Assembly: GCA_963514095.1 (NCBI GenBank)
Contig: OY741265.1
Location: 24,803,590-24,867,589 of the forward strand
DNA length: 64,000 nt
DNA from: Eutrigla gurnardus
Lineage: Eukaryota > Chordata > Actinopteri > Perciformes > Triglidae
Direction: 5' to 3'
Shown here piece after piece: positions 47,601 to 58,570 of this stretch (positions are counted from its first letter, which is position 1; the number at the start of each line of letters is the position of its first letter). Under the pieces are notes generated by a model. It was given only the letters and a program-made list of their open reading frames with translations, did not search any database and had not been told where the DNA came from. A program made the translations under genes and the position numbers.

Positions 47601-50600
47601 TGGACCTCCTTAGGGGTCAATGTTTCAGCAGGCCATTTCCTCCTTAGGAAATCTGGGAGTAACAAAGCTTTGAAAACATAAATGATCAGCACCCTGCTGA
47701 GTCACTTTGTGATAGTGGAAGGAGGGGAGTTCAAGGTGGCGCTCAGGTTTCACCTGAAGATCCTCCAACACTATGGAGGCTTGCGTGCCCACGTTGCTCA
47801 AGAGAACCGGTGTGTACTCCAAAGGCAACTGGCGGTGCCATATGGTTATTGTTCACAGTGAAGTTTGGCCATTTTTTCAATTTACAACCATGTGTTAAGA
47901 AAATAACAAGGCTCAAGGGCAGGGTTAGTGTGACTCGCTCACCACATGCACACTAAAAGGGTAGCAGACTACACTGCTAAATGATCTGATCTATTTTGAT
48001 GGTTTTGGGCATCATTCCTTCCTGTGCTCACCAAGGTACCTGCTGATATCTGGGAACAGCTTACAACAAAGACCAAAGGGTCAAAAGCAGGGCAGCCAAT
48101 CCTAACATTTAGAAATGTATCACCTCCAACACAGCCTCCATAATTGTTAACCGGGAAAGTGGGAGGAAAAGGGCGCGGAGGAAAATCACATGTTCAAAAG
48201 AACCTCGGATCACTGAGATGCTGATTTGCACCGGACAAGTATTATCAGATGATCACTGTGTTTGCGCTGGAATTTTTACCTTACAAATTACAGACATGGC
48301 CAATTCGCTTGGGATTTACATCACCGACGTCCTTCCCCACATAGCAAAACTGGTCTGGCCCAGTGATGGGCCACACAACCCACTTGCACTCGGCCCACAT
48401 ACAGCAATGAATTACGGTCCTTTAGTGGCCCACATCCGGCATCCAAAACATGGGCCACATAAGGCCCGTAACTCAGCCAAACTGTACAACCAGAACTGGC
48501 CCTATTCTGGGCCAAACCATTTTCAGATGTGGTTCCTGATATCAGCCTTAATTAAACCTTAACTCAGCCACTTAATTTATGTGCCATATTTTATTTCATA
48601 TTCGATCCAGATTTAAAAAAAAAAGCTTCAACAAGTACGAGTACAAATGTTTATTTATTTTCAAACCCATCACACGCAGTACACATGCATTTTTAAGATT
48701 GATGCTATGTGGGTCCCTACTATTGCAAATAGAGGACCTGGTGTAATCCCGTGCGAATATGGCTATTGTCATTATTTATTTCTGTGTCAACAGCTCTGAT
48801 TGTTGCGTAGCCACATGGATGCGTTTAATTTGTGTGTCCACCACAAAAGATTATCATCGAGTCATTTTCTGACCGTCTTTGGGCCCTAGTTTCGTAGACT
48901 AGGCGTAGTCAGCGCGCAGCGTACCTGTGCCACGCCGACGGGGTGTGTCCGCCTGGACTTTGCCAGTTTCGTGCACCGCGCAGGCTCGCGCAGGCACACC
49001 TCCCGTCACTCCCACCCGCGCAAGTGGGAAAGAGGGAGGAGAAGAAGGCGTGAGTGGGAGACGAGGAGGAGACGAGACGTGGACTGGGATTAACACAGCC
49101 GATTCAGATCTTCACCAATCAAATGAGCTCCTCTCCTCACCTTTAATGCGTTAGGGGAGGTGCAGTGCAAGTTTCGTCACTTGACAACCCAATGACAGAA
49201 GCAGCGCCGCCGCTCCCATCACGCGCATCACGCGCTGTGCGTGCGTATCATAATAATAACAATGCCGTTAATATAAAAAAAAGGAGAGAGAGAGGGAGAT
49301 GTTTTGGTCCGAGAGGCTGAGTTTCCGTTACGCGTGCCATCCGCCTTTGATCTGACATCAGATGTGACGGGACAATCTATATAGATATAAATGCAACGTG
49401 TTGATTCAATTAGTTGCATTAAATAGTGTTTGTTGTCATTATTTATTGCATTTAAATGTGCCTGGAACTGTGGAAACCTGCCTGTGAGGTCTCGGTGATG
49501 TGTGCGCACTGCGCGCCGGTCAGCCAAACTGCCACTCTGCCAGCTGTAATTCGCCTTGAATGAATGGACTTTATTTGCGCCTTGCGCCTTACGCCATAGG
49601 TAGACTAGGTTGGAGCTGGCGGGCTTTCGGCGAAGTCTCGGCGAGGCTTTTTGCCACGAAACTTCCACTACGCCAAGCTGAATCTGTGACGCCTCCCCCT
49701 GCTGCGCCGCCACACCCATCTTGGCGCAGGCGATCCACCAAACTGCCAAACTGACCGTGCGCAAGGCTGCGCGGGTCGAAACTTGCATTACGCCGGCTCC
49801 ACCACCATGCGCCACCTTGCGCTGCGCCACGAAAGCAGGGCCCTATATGTCAAATCTAAAGGTTTGTGATCGTTTAGCTGCTGATAACCTATACACCTCA
49901 TGGCATGTTTGCATCTGACATTCAATTTGATCTATACCTTTCAACTTTATACCTGGTCAAACCCACATCAAAGAACTAGTGGCAAAAAAGTCTGTGTCGT
50001 GCGGTAACAACAGCTTCGTTCCAGATGTCATGAAAGTATCCGTGTGTTGTAATCATTTCAAGATGAAAACTGAGAAGAGCCGTCTGTGTGTACCCTCTTG
50101 ACTTTTTCTTGTACGCTCGCAAACCTCACTTCTGTTTCTCTTCTCGTGCGCTGAAGCTGAACAGACAATCAGAATGACTTCCCTCAACGAGGTTCTATTC
50201 CACCGATTCAACATGCTCAATCGGCCATAAAGCCACCGACAAGTGCAGACCGGTGCCAACGGTTCGAGACACTCGTCAGAAACTTAAGACGGGGCCTTAA
50301 CACCATAACCCCAACCCTATATTGTCCTAAGAGGATTGTGAAGATAATGAAATGTCCTGAGAGATATCCTAGTTGTCATAATTTGAGTGGTAAAGTGACA
50401 GTTTAAAAACTCAGAAATGTATTTTTACACTTCCATTTCCCTCATCTCGAAGTCAGCGGGTTTTTGGAATGTTTTTTTTTTTTGGTCAGATGCCTGAAAT
50501 AAAATCTGTGGTTAACACAAGCTTAAGAAATCATAAAGTGTTATTCTGCGGTATAAAATCTGTCCGTACCTACCATAAGTCATTCGACCGTGGTGAAGTT

Positions 50601-51542
50601 TATCGCTTAACGTTAACTTTTTACTTCTAGTGATTGCATTTACACTTCAAAAATCAAATGGTGTTTATTTGTGAAGACTGTTTTGCTCAACACAATTTAA
50701 CATCATGAATTTGTATTTGCCTCAGAGCTTATTTTCTGCAATAATCTAAAATCTAATAGACAAATCCCATTGGAACAGTGCGATGCCAACTTCGTGGTTG
50801 GCCTGCAAAAACACGTCAGCCCTACACCACTCTAGTGTGCAGTTTTTCCTTTATCAGTAAGGAAAATACTGAGAGAAAGTAAGACAATCTTAATCAATTC
50901 AAAACAACAACATGCTTTGTGTTTCAAAATAATCTGTCACTGAAAAGGTTTGACTCTTCCAGCACCGAGCGATAGGTAATCCAAAACACATTTTAGCTTT
51001 TTCTTGTTCTTACAAGAAAACTTCCTTATCCGAGCAGTGAAGTCTAAAGGTCAACTTCCCGTCACAGCTGCACCTACTTTAGAAGCTAAAACCACAGGCA
51101 ATGAATCTTAACCAGCGTTCACTTTTCACTTTTTTTCACTTTTCACGAACACGCTTGAGCGTTAACCACCAATCACATCTACAAGATTAGTTGCTGACTG
51201 TTGTCATTGATATATTTGAAAGAACAGCCTAAATCCTATTGTCAAGGGATTATTATTGAGTTTCTTTGGTTGGAAAACTCTTCAACTCAAGTAAATATTC
51301 ACTGTGGAATGACAGTTCTGAGGAAAGCTGAGAACTCCCTTTTTTCTCCCTATGTTTTCTTTCGGACTAGTGGAAAGGATACATCCCAAACACAGGTTTA
51401 GGTGCCGAATTGACCAAAAGTTACCATTACATAATGCCTCATTTGCATATTTAAACATAACATTAAAGATAACTAGTACCAAAAAAAAACTTGTCTTAAT
51501 GTAAGTTACCAACTGGGGACGTTTCACAGTGATATCATTTAG

Positions 51543-51582
<40 letters not shown>

Positions 51583-54500
51583 TTATTGTGTCTTAAACAA
51601 ATGTAATTTTACAATTCTTAACTTTAAAGGTGGGCTGCACTGTGGTGTAGTGGTTAGCACGATTGCCTCACAGCAAGAGGGGCCTGAGTTTGAGTCCCAG
51701 TTTGGGTTTGGGTTTCTTCTGCCCACCCCTGAATCAGAAATCTCCACTTACATCCACATTGACAGTATTTTCTCATTTATGGAGTGATACAAAGAAATCC
51801 CCAAATCCCCTCTGTAAAAACCTTTTACTCTTAACGTGAACAGAATGAAACAATAATCTTGAACCTGGATTTATCCAATGTTTAGATTTCTGTTCTGGAA
51901 ATGTATGACAATGAGCACATATTTAATAAGATAATTCACATTTGCATATTTAAACAAAACGATTTCAGAAAACATGTAACACAAAAAAGACACTAACCCA
52001 AGTAATCAACTAGCGATGTTTCATGCTGATACCCATGAGTTAATGTAATGTTAAAAAGTTAATGTTTTTGCTTTGTGTTATTTTGTGTTGGATATATAGC
52101 TAATATTCAAAATTTGGATAATGACTATTTCATGTCATGTAATTATTGTACTTTGTATTTGAGGAAAATAAAGATCAAATCAAATGCAAAGCTATTTAGA
52201 GGTGCATTGCATGTCAATGCTGCTCTCTATTCTCCATCTGACATCCAATGCTTACAAGTCAAGTGAAAAAATGTGCATGAAAAACAGACTTGCAGAGTGA
52301 CTCACAACAAATGGGATAAGAAAGAAGCTAAATCTGGAAAATGTACGCCCAGCTTCATCTGCAACACGTTACTTTGGGGAGCTGACACTGTTGGACATGG
52401 CCTCTTTGATCTCATCGAGGCATGTTGTTGTTTTTTGTTGTATCTGATGGTATATCACTGCTTGAATAAGCCCTTGAACACGTCTGAAATGGCTAAAAAT
52501 AGCGAGAGCCATTACCACTGCACTAAAATTCAAGATCTTTCCAAAGGGAGTTCTGTGTTTACTTGTCAGAGGAGAAAACAATTGCTGTGCTGCTCTCCGA
52601 CACGCCCCATTCCAACTTTCAGGCACTAAATCTGTCTACTGGGAGCTTGATGCAGCAGACAGGCATCAGTTGGCGCCCGGCGATGCAGGTGAGTTCAAAG
52701 GCACTTATTTGCAACTGCAGATTATAATGAAACTTTTTACGTAAATACTAATATAAGGGGAAAAGCCTTTCTTCCCCAAAATCCTTTCATGGCTCGAAGG
52801 GACAGTTGACCCAAAAATACAAATATTTTCCTTCTCACCTGTAATGCCATTTACCTAGATTGTTTAGGTGCTAGTGGCCGATTCATGATTTCTGGGAAGG
52901 GGCTTTGCTTTTGTGATGATTTGAGCTTTGGGCTGCATGATATATTGTTTCTGCATCGACATTTAGATGTGAATTCGCAAATCAAAGTTGGCAAATTAAC
53001 GTGTCACGCTGCAACTGCTTTGCTGCTTGATACAAAGAAAAACTCATCTCATTCATACATTATGGGCGATTAAAGAGCTACAGTCTAGCTCGGTCCGCCA
53101 CCGTTTCATGATCAACTATATATTTGTACTACTTAACAGCAGCCCCTTGTCCTTGCCTTAGTACTCGCTTCACCCTCAAGGGGCTCCCGAGGGGACTGTC
53201 AACCGGGCAGACTGTCCAGGGTGGGAGGGGCCTGCGGCGATGTCTGCAACCCACGCAGCTTGAAATACGGAGTTGTCTCATCAACCTGCTTTGTGGGTTT
53301 GACTTTTTTGCTTTCATTCCAACCAGTGAGTTTATAAATAAATGTTTTATTTGACCAAACTACAGATTTAGACTCTTAATTTAGCTCCTAAAGTGCCTCA
53401 AATTGATGTAGTTAATTTTAAAACGTACAAAATTGTAGGTGAATATTCCTGTATTTTTCAGTTTTGTTCCAATATCGTGCAGCCCCTCAAGGCTAAATAT
53501 GTGAAACCGTTTTTGACTTTGGGGGTAGAAATATTCTGTGATCACAACGATCAAGGATTTGTTTCCTCCATACCTCACATATTTGTGCCTCCTACATACC
53601 TGTACCATAGCTATCCATGTTCACATAATATGACGCTGAAGCTGAACATCTGTGATTATAGATTATGGGTTGTCACGACAGCAAACAATGGAGAGATCAA
53701 GGAGACATGGCACTGCACAGCCTAAGAGCCAGTAAAGTAGGCTGCATTAGTAATGCAGTAAGCCAATGCACAGCACAGACGATGTAAATCCCTATAGATA
53801 GTCATAGTAACGTAATAGTGCTGCAGCCATGTTGGATCTAAAATAACCGCGGCGCACTGAGGATGACTCTTACTCTGGTGTGTTGATCCAGATGATGTCC
53901 AGGTGGCAGTAATACACACACTCCTTGTCCTTGTAAGTGTAACATGTGCACCTCTTCGAGCGCCTCCTGGCCCCCGGTGGCTCACAGCCAGAGCAGGGCT
54001 TCGCTTCGCTGGCAAGGTCGTCCACGCCACCAGGCAGGCGCAGCTCAACTGCTTCCACCAACTTCCTCTGGATCACATCTCTGCTAGACGAGGAACCTGC
54101 TGGATAGCAGCAATCGGAGAACTTGATTTCACATCTTTGGCCTGAAATAGCATTATTCATTTATGTCTTTTATATTAATGAAGATTATTATAAACTTATA
54201 AAAAATTAAATTATCATTATTAATCCAACCGCAGTGAGTGTAATATCGACACATCAACTCCTGACTCCTGATCTGCTACTACTACTACTCTGATAACAGT
54301 TTTAATTATGGAATAATTAAGGCAGGGCTTGGATGTAAAAAAAAAAAAAATCATACACTTCGATATCAATATTGTAGAATTGACAACTGATGGTTTCATG
54401 AAATATTCACACAATGATAAAATAACCATTAGTAATGTGGATATAATAATTAAGTGGATAAAGGCAAACAATAAGTAAATTCCATCATTATCTTATATCT

Positions 54501-54928
54501 TATATCATTGTAATGCAACCGTTTAAACCAGGTAAATACATCATTTATGCTATATTTGCAAAATCCAAAATCTAAGAGATATCAAGTCTCATATCGATTT
54601 AATCCCGTCCAGCTCTAAATTGAGGAAATTGAAACCAGAAATCAAAAAGCTAGCTGTGATATATTATTAATTATTTAATCATATACATTATTATATACAT
54701 TTTTTTATGAATGAGTTACCACCGAGCCTTAGATCGCTCCTAACACATCACTTTGGGCTCTTGTTACCTGACATGTGCATTTGTCATTACCTTAACATTC
54801 TCTACACTCAATCAATAATATATATGGCCGATATATATATTAAAAAAAGTTCACTCACCGTTTGCCAAACATGCTGTCACCACGATTAGAAACAAAACTC
54901 CCACATCAACCGATGACACATTAGCCAT
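41604..54928 (-). CDS. edn3: preproendothelin-3, four coding exons
   Basis: Secreted vasoactive/neural-crest peptide precursor acting on endothelin receptor B (family knowledge). The exons are 54928-54859, 54141-53874, 42810-42658 and 41688-41604; they total 576 nt with a single frame and encode 191 residues. The order is signal peptide, short pro-region, RRRSKR processing site, endothelin-3 core beginning CTCYTYKDKECVYYC, the Trp-Ile converting-enzyme site, HTVPYG, a second RVRR site and the endothelin-like peptide CVCRQETDSECSSFC. Both peptides share the C1-C3-C11-C15 cysteine spacing. Compared with the mammalian peptide, residue 5 is Tyr instead of Phe. Intron 2 is about 11 kb and loaded with transposons; introns 1 and 3 are short. 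Fish have two edn3 paralogues, and I cannot say which this is. Exons 1-3 are secure; the last exon is less so. Confidence 0.9.
42658..42810 (-). CDS. edn3: edn3 exon 3, endothelin-like peptide
   Basis: The acceptor cttttttag lies just before 42810 and the donor is gtaacag after 42658. It completes the Glu codon split at exon 2 and encodes HTVPYGMSSYQGSLRVRRST, then GTERGRSEVVAQR, and the four-cysteine motif CVCRQETDSECSSFC followed by MD. HTVPYGxSxYxGS is a strongly conserved endothelin-3 precursor segment. Confidence 0.92.
43641..44871. mobile_element. hAT element nested in the outer hAT
   Basis: A 1231-bp element with perfect inverted ends tagggatgtcccgatcc (43641-43657 and the partner to 44871). 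Its target copies ATCCAGTC lie at 43633-43640 and 44872-44879. Subterminal cggccgatac and tatcggatcgg repeats are present. A GC-rich centre follows at 44040-44480. There is no recognisable transposase, so it is non-autonomous and younger than its host element. Confidence 0.9.
45481..45556. repeat. (AAT)n trinucleotide repeat
   Basis: Run of AAT with GAT and CAA interruptions inside the outer hAT element. Confidence 0.95.
45702..48339. other. edn3 intron 2 sequence, no recognised feature
   Basis: No coding motif. At 47480-47590 a stretch (ctatacaaccaatgtgtttg) resembles 35750-35800 weakly, suggesting an unclassified dispersed repeat. Confidence 0.45.
48340..48560 (+). repeat. GGCCCA-rich dispersed repeat
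   Basis: Repeated tgggcca and ggcccaca motifs (gtctggcccagtgatgggcc, ctcggcccacatacagcaat, tgggccacataaggcccg). This is a pattern seen in teleost intergenic repeats; class uncertain. Confidence 0.5.
48881..49843. mobile_element. GC-rich Harbinger-like non-autonomous element
   Basis: About 960 bp with imperfect inverted ends gggccctagtttcgtag and the reverse complement gggccctgctttcgtgg. Inner sequence is full of gcgcc/ggcgc motifs, as in some fish Harbinger MITEs. Flanking trinucleotides are ttt and tat, so a clean target duplication is not seen. The 200-codon open frame on the minus strand (49228-49830) is a by-product of the GC-rich sequence and shows no transposase motif. Confidence 0.55.
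49850..51543. other. edn3 intron 2 sequence, no recognised feature
   Basis: AT-rich, no motif-bearing open frame. Confidence 0.5.
51544..51572. repeat. (TA)n microsatellite
   Basis: Uninterrupted TA run followed by a T tract. Confidence 0.95.
51632..51721 (+). repeat. V-SINE 5' head only
   Basis: gggctgcactgtggtgtagt, then ggttagcacgattgcctcac and the B-box-like gagtttgagtccca match the tRNA-derived head of the SINE at 26397. The central and 3' domains are missing, the opposite of the usual 5' truncation. Confidence 0.8.
51722..53873. other. edn3 intron 2, proximal part
   Basis: No recognised feature; several short open frames without motifs. Confidence 0.5.
53874..54141 (-). CDS. edn3: edn3 exon 2, mature endothelin-3
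   Basis: The acceptor tatttcag lies before 54141 and the donor gtaagag after 53874. It encodes GQRCEIKFSDCCYPAGSSSS, a pro-region with VIQRKLVEAVELRLPGGVDD and CSGCEPPGARRRSKR, then the endothelin-3 core CTCYTYKDKECVYYC, HLDIIW and INTPE (Glu codon split at the donor). The last tryptophan and the following isoleucine form the converting-enzyme cleavage site. Reading through the donor would stop at once at the TAA contained in the splice site. Confidence 0.95.
54142..54858 (-). other. edn3 intron 1
   Basis: A 717-bp AT-rich intron with canonical GTGAGT start and CAG end. No regulatory motif is claimed. Confidence 0.85.
54859..54928 (-). CDS. edn3: edn3 exon 1, signal peptide
   Basis: ATG at 54928-54926 opens MANVSSVDVGVLFLIVVTAC, then LAN and a first base of Gly, a short n-region, hydrophobic core VLFLIVV and a small-residue cleavage region. 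The donor gtgagt follows. The frame fits exon 2 without a stop. Confidence 0.88.
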
Positions 54929-54969
54929 CACACACGAAACACCGGGGATTCAGATAAAAAGTTTGTTCG

Positions 54970-54993
54970 TCAGTCGTCCCGATCAAACATCAT
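54970..54993 (-). promoter_or_regulatory. upstream ORF in edn3 leader
   Basis: On the minus strand, ATGATG starts a frame MMFDRDD followed by TGA, ending 41 nt before the edn3 ATG. If the transcript starts upstream of 54993 this would be a 7-codon upstream ORF. Confidence 0.6.
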
Positions 54994-55059
54994 GTATCCG
55001 CCGCTGACAGCCCTCGCAGCTGCTCCGCGTGTCCTGTGCTCCCCTCAGACACGCGCTGG

Positions 55060-55068
55060 TTTATTATG
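55060..55068 (-). promoter_or_regulatory. possible TATA-like element of edn3
   Basis: CATAATAAA on the minus strand, about 135 bp upstream of the start codon and in a GC-rich context. Predicted only by position. Confidence 0.25.
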
Positions 55069-56064
55069 AGCTCGCGGCTCAGCCACAAGCCTCCCACGAT
55101 AACGCGCCTGCTTCCTGGTGCTGGCTTTCAAAATAAAAGCTTGCCTGTCAAACGTGAATGAGGAGTTTGAGACAGAGGAGGAGCTGTCCAGTTTTGCTGC
55201 TGTCGACCGCTGACTTCCGGTCCGCGGAAAAAACGTAATTTGTGAGTTGCCCCAGAATTGTAGGCTATGTAAATTGCGGATTACATCCTACAAATGTAGC
55301 ATTTTCAAATGTAGTATTTTCAAATAATACTATTGATACCTTCTTTATTGTTAATTATATGCAATATTAACATTTCATTTTTCCCAAATACCTTTTTTGT
55401 CTTTATAAACAGGGATGACATTTTATTGGTGAAGCCAAACTGGCATCAGAAAGGTACAGTTGTGTAGTAGAGCTGTCACTCACATGTGACACGTCTTCTC
55501 TGATTATTTGACTGGGTTTCCAGCAGAAGACGGGTTGATGTGGTGAGTTTTCTGACTTGCATTTACATAGGGATCCAACTATGAACTCAGTTAAAATGGA
55601 CGGACATCTCCTATATCTGGTGGAAAAACCCAGAATCCAAACAAAAGAAAAAAAAATCAAGGCTAAAAATGCCTTGACTCTTAAAATGTTGTACTTTCTG
55701 TTCATATCCAGGATATTCAGTAGTACTGAAATTTAGCAAATTATTCCTCTTCCTCAGTCATCATTGTAACACCAATGATATTATGTTTCCCAAAGCTTAG
55801 CTGAGTTTGTGTTCAGTCATAGTAGAAAGTAAATGTCATATCACAGAGAGAAAAAATACTGTATGGATGCTGTTGTAATGTTAGCTAGCTAAACTGTCTA
55901 CATGCTACTTCTGCTCGCACGCTAATGCTGCTGAGGTTGATCAGTAGTGTTTACCATTATAAAATTGGCAGCTGAGAATACCAACCTTGTGGTTGCTGCT
56001 GTTACCAATTTATCATTATTTTCATCGTAGATTGAAATTTTTAGATTTACTAACGTCGTTACTT
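55069..56064. other. edn3 upstream region, no recognised feature
   Basis: No coding motif or repeat recognised. Confidence 0.5.
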
Positions 56065-56072
56065 ATAACGCC

Positions 56073-57241
56073 CATAGACGGATTATCATGACCATGGGCC
56101 CTGGACACAAACTCGCCACGGGCCCCTGCCTACACACGCAAATAGTACGCGCGCAAAGGACCCATTACGCACATAACAACACCGCAACACCACAACAACC
56201 ACAAAATTACTGTCATTTTAGGTCTGTTTTGTTTGGCACCTGCCATGTACAGGACAATATACATATTATGGGAGAGACAGCAAGCTCAAATAGCCAGCCA
56301 TGGTAGTATTATGGAGTAAAACACACCTTAATTAAAATATAACCACCTAAAACAAATCGTGAAAGTAATAAAGGCAACATGAATGAACATCAGTAAAGAG
56401 CCACAGCTACGACCACTCAAAACCAAAGTGAAACTACTCACCTAAACCACCGGCATTTTCCTGGCCTTCTTCGAGGAAAAGTCCTTGATAAGGTCATCAA
56501 AGTCCAACTCTCGGACCAGTTCGGCCTCTATGGCCATGAGTGACAAACTGTTAAGGCGTCTCTGGGTCATTTTTGTCCGAAGTTCATTTTTTATCCTGGC
56601 CATTTGAGAGAATGACCGTTCTCCCTCGCAGTTTGTGACAGGAAGCGTCAGATACAGTCTTACGGCAATGTAGCTACACATTAGGAAATGTTGACTGTAA
56701 TCCACAATCAAGTATTGTTTTAAGACATTTAGATGGAGGCACATTCTGTCCGTCTGATCTGATGAAAGATCTGAAGTGAATCAGTTCATTTCCAAGATTG
56801 CTGTCCAAGTCAGCGGGAAGTGTGTTCGCTTTGTCAATTAACTCACGGTCAGATGTGTTTTCCGGCATGAAAAGAACACCAAACAGATCACACAGGTGCT
56901 TGTATGCATCAATTCTGTGGCTGAGACAGCTGACTAACTTATCGATAGCCACATTGAATGTTTCTATTTGGAATTTGCTTTTCCCATCAAATACCGCATC
57001 TTTTTCTGCGCTGTCATCCTCAAATCGTTTGCGCTTTCTGGCTTTACTGATTTAATCTTATAATTTCTAAAACATTCAAATTATTTTATTATCATACTAC
57101 ATTTTCAAAACCACAGCCATTCCAATATATTTTTTAAATTGTACCAAAAAAAAACAAAAAAACAACTCTGAAGGCAAAGGGCCCCTATTGGCTCTGGGGC
57201 CCTGGGCACACGCCCACTTTGCCCATGCGGTAATCCGTCTG
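56073..57241 (-). mobile_element. hAT element with decayed transposase C-terminus
   Basis: Perfect 8-bp target copies ATAACGCC (56065-56072 and 57242-57249) flank inverted ends catagacggattatcatgac and the reverse complement cagacggattaccgcatggg. The minus strand encodes KLVSCLSHRIDAYKHLCDLF then FMPENTSDRELIDKANTLPA (56952-56674). In another frame it has the hAT dimerisation domain: YLTLPVTNCEGERSFSQMAR, IKNELRTKMTQRRLNSLSLM and AIEAELVRELDFDDLI (56744-56442). The N-terminal and catalytic regions are missing, so it is an internally deleted copy. Confidence 0.9.
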
Positions 57242-57249
57242 ATAACGCC

Positions 57250-57728
57250 GTTATTCCCATCACTGGTCTTACTTCATATATTAACTCAGACATGTATCTT
57301 AAAATGGACTCATACTATGAATGAATTCATGAATTACCATAACTGAAAACTAATGTCAGCAACCTCCATTCCACAGTACTATTTGAACTGGTATCCATGT
57401 TTATTACTGCGCTGGCAGTAACTCTTTTTCAGTTTTGCAAGTAAACAACTGAAAAAGAGTACTGCTTGGTTGTAACGTTGGACTGTGAAGTCCAAGAGAT
57501 TAGCTTTTTTCTTTAGCACGACAGTAACATATTAATGTTAAAAGCCAAGACAACTCCATCTATATATATCTAGCTAGTGAGCCAACAAGCCAAGTCGTGT
57601 CCGCATCGTTCGGAACTCCAACATGCCTCCTCTTCAAATGGTTGTGCGTTACCGACGTGCTCCCGTGATACGGAGCTCGGCTTTCCACATTTTACATGTG
57701 ACTTTGTTCCTTGGTGGTCCAGAGTGAA
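57250..57728. other. no gene; one hairpin
   Basis: gcagtaactctttttcagtt (57415-57434) pairs with aactgaaaaagagtactgc (57447-57465) around a 12-nt loop, with one bulged base. Confidence 0.7.
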
Positions 57729-57860
57729 ACGTACGGAGTTTACCTGCGTCACTACGTACTAGAGGTGGGCGGATCGATCCAAATACCAAGGTGAACGTAC
57801 GGAGTTTACCTGCGTCACTACGTACTAGAGGTGGGCGGATCGATCCAAATACCAAGGTGA
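57729..57860. repeat. exact 66-bp tandem duplication
   Basis: Two identical 66-bp units, 57729-57794 and 57795-57860. Each contains tagaggtgggcggatcgatc, which resembles the end of a fish hAT element. Confidence 0.95.
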
Positions 57861-57889
57861 GTATCGGTATTGGATCTATACTAGCATGA

Positions 57890-58338
57890 TGAGATCGATA
57901 TTTGTTTTTTATTATTATCATAATCATTGTAGTATGACCCTCTTGATGACCTGTACCTGGGGCTGTATTCGTTTGTAATGCAAATTACAACATGGTGTCA
58001 GAAGCGTTTATTGTTAAAACTAACTCAGCCTTCAATAAGAAAGTATAGTCATCAGAATAAGGAACTCAAGACTTCAAGAAAACCACTGGACGAAAATCAA
58101 CACATCAGATCAAGTAAGTCTTGACAACTGCAGAGATATCCAAAATTGGCCCAAATGGATTCGGCGATTTGAAAAGTACAGAATAGTGTCTGGTTTGGAT
58201 AAAAAGGATGAGGCATTTCAAGTGAACACATTGCTATATTCCATGGGAGATAAGGCAGAGGACGTGAACTGCTCAGGGCAACAAGCGTCTTGTCCGCTCG
58301 TAGTTTCAAATGCGGAAGTGGGTCGGGACGAGGCATGA
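57890..58338 (+). pseudogene. Ty3/Gypsy 5' part: LTR end, PBS, gag
   Basis: An LTR end (aaattacaaca, to 57992) is followed directly by a primer-binding-site-like TGGTGTCAGAAGCG (57993-58006), a form common in fish Gypsy elements. An open frame runs to TGA at 58336-58338 and encodes a gag-type segment: DIQNWPKWIRRFEKYRIVSG, LDKKDEAFQVNTLLYSMGDK and AEDVN. The W-KW-RRFERF and QVNTLLYxMG pattern is typical of Gypsy gag. The rest of the element is missing. Confidence 0.65.
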
Positions 58339-58570
58339 GCAGGAGCTGGAGAGTGAGCGAGGATTGGATCGGAAACTGTATCCAATAGTAGCCATGCAGA
58401 CCGCTACTTAACTCAGGAGTTCTACATTAACTCAGGATGAACTGGGCATTAGCTAAGCATCAATTCATGCTGATGAGTGTCTACTTAATGTAAAGTCTTA
58501 CCCAGTCTTTTTAACTACTGGCTCCTCTGAATATGGGGATACTAAATATGTGTGATTCACATGGAGAATT

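Noticed and set aside
49228..49830. 200-codon open frame on the minus strand
   Set aside because: Lies in a GC-rich repeat with inverted ends and shows no protein motif.
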